NCBI RefSeq assembly: GCF_938028185.1
Contig: NZ_CALJAH010000104.1
Span: forward strand, 1-5,138
From: an uncultured Cardiobacterium sp.
GTDB lineage: Bacteria > Pseudomonadota > Gammaproteobacteria > Cardiobacteriales > Cardiobacteriaceae
Direction of reading: 5' to 3'
Length of the DNA: 5,138 nt
The position numbers and the translations under genes were made by a program. The notes beneath the pieces are model-generated. The model was given only the letters and a program-made list of their open reading frames with translations, was not told the origin of the DNA and ran no database searches. Shown here piece by piece: positions 4,973 through 5,138 of this stretch; the first letter of the stretch is position 1; each line of letters starts with the position of its first letter.

Positions 4973-5138
4973 GGTTATTTTGTGGGATCGGTTTTTGTGA
5001 GTGGCTGTAGGTTGATGGGAATAAATTTGAAACAAACCTGTCTGGCGTATTTGCGTAACGAACTGAAACGAGGCAAGCCACCGATATGCTCCCTCCCCCT
5101 GTGGGGGAGGGTTGGGGGTGAGGGCAGCAATCCATTGA
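4973..5138. other. Region upstream of ccmG, no gene
   Basis: Nothing here codes credibly. An open - strand frame from 5135 reads PHPQPSPTGGG through the hairpin repeat, a common artefact of such repeats. The AT-richest stretch, about 5018-5036, lies 45-65 bases before ccmG and could belong to a promoter, but I find no -35/-10 pair with good matches and spacing. Confidence 0.5.
5088..5124. repeat. Hairpin repeat, ccctccccc/gggggaggg
   Basis: ccctccccc (5091-5099) and gggggaggg (5103-5111) form a perfect 9-bp stem around tgt, followed by ttgggggtgagggc. The 12 bases at 5088-5099 recur inverted at 4383-4394, so two members of this family bracket ccmG. There is no flanking T tract, so a terminator role is not supported. 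Confidence 0.7.

Noticed and set aside
4839..5135. 98-codon - strand frame beginning PHPQPSPTGGG
   Set aside because: This is translation of the hairpin repeat continuing out of frame into ccmG; a known type of artefact.
1..5138. CRISPR array, tRNA or rRNA gene
   Set aside because: I found no regularly spaced direct repeats and no tRNA or rRNA signature on either strand.

Overview
The window is GC-rich DNA from what is probably a gammaproteobacterium. It carries system I cytochrome c maturation genes (ccmG, ccmH and ccmI), with ccmH and ccmI as separate genes rather than the fused form of E. coli. It also carries a SixA-type phosphatase, and its intergenic DNA is loaded with short GC-rich structured repeats. 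The repeat style recalls Cardiobacteriaceae and, by analogy only, Neisseria, but Neisseria uses cytochrome c system II, so Neisseria itself is unlikely. The organism assignment is inference from gene content and memory of repeat style; no marker gene is present.

Layout. Positions 1-198 are a repeat-bearing upstream region. Two genes follow on the + strand: a SixA-like histidine phosphatase (199-636), then an exported protein of unknown function (689-1396) that ends at a strong intrinsic terminator (1411-1446). Positions 1447-1856 are a convergent intergenic stretch with no credible gene. It holds inverted partial copies of sequences found at the left end of the window, plus a 117-bp imperfect palindrome. 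From 4972 down to 1857 the - strand reads ccmG, a VOC-family protein, an OsmC-family protein, ccmH, ccmI. The last three are packed tightly, with two ATGA stop/start overlaps (osmC-like/ccmH and ccmH/ccmI). Positions 4973-5138, upstream of ccmG, contain another hairpin repeat and no gene.

How the genes work together. CcmG (membrane-anchored thioredoxin), CcmH (CxxC apocytochrome reductant) and CcmI (apocytochrome chaperone) form the thiol-handling and heme-ligation arm of cytochrome c maturation in the periplasm. Between ccmG and ccmH sit two genes that are not part of the canonical pathway: a VOC protein with the four usual metal-ligand positions, and an OsmC-type peroxidase with both redox cysteines. 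Their placement suggests co-transcription with the end of the ccm operon, but a functional link is only inferred.

The most unusual material is the interplay of repeats and genes: a gtagggtg-type hairpin supplies the ccmG stop codon, a second hairpin repeat family brackets ccmG, and related repeat pieces lie on both sides of the sixA two-gene unit. I see no CRISPR array, tRNA, rRNA, transposase or integrase.
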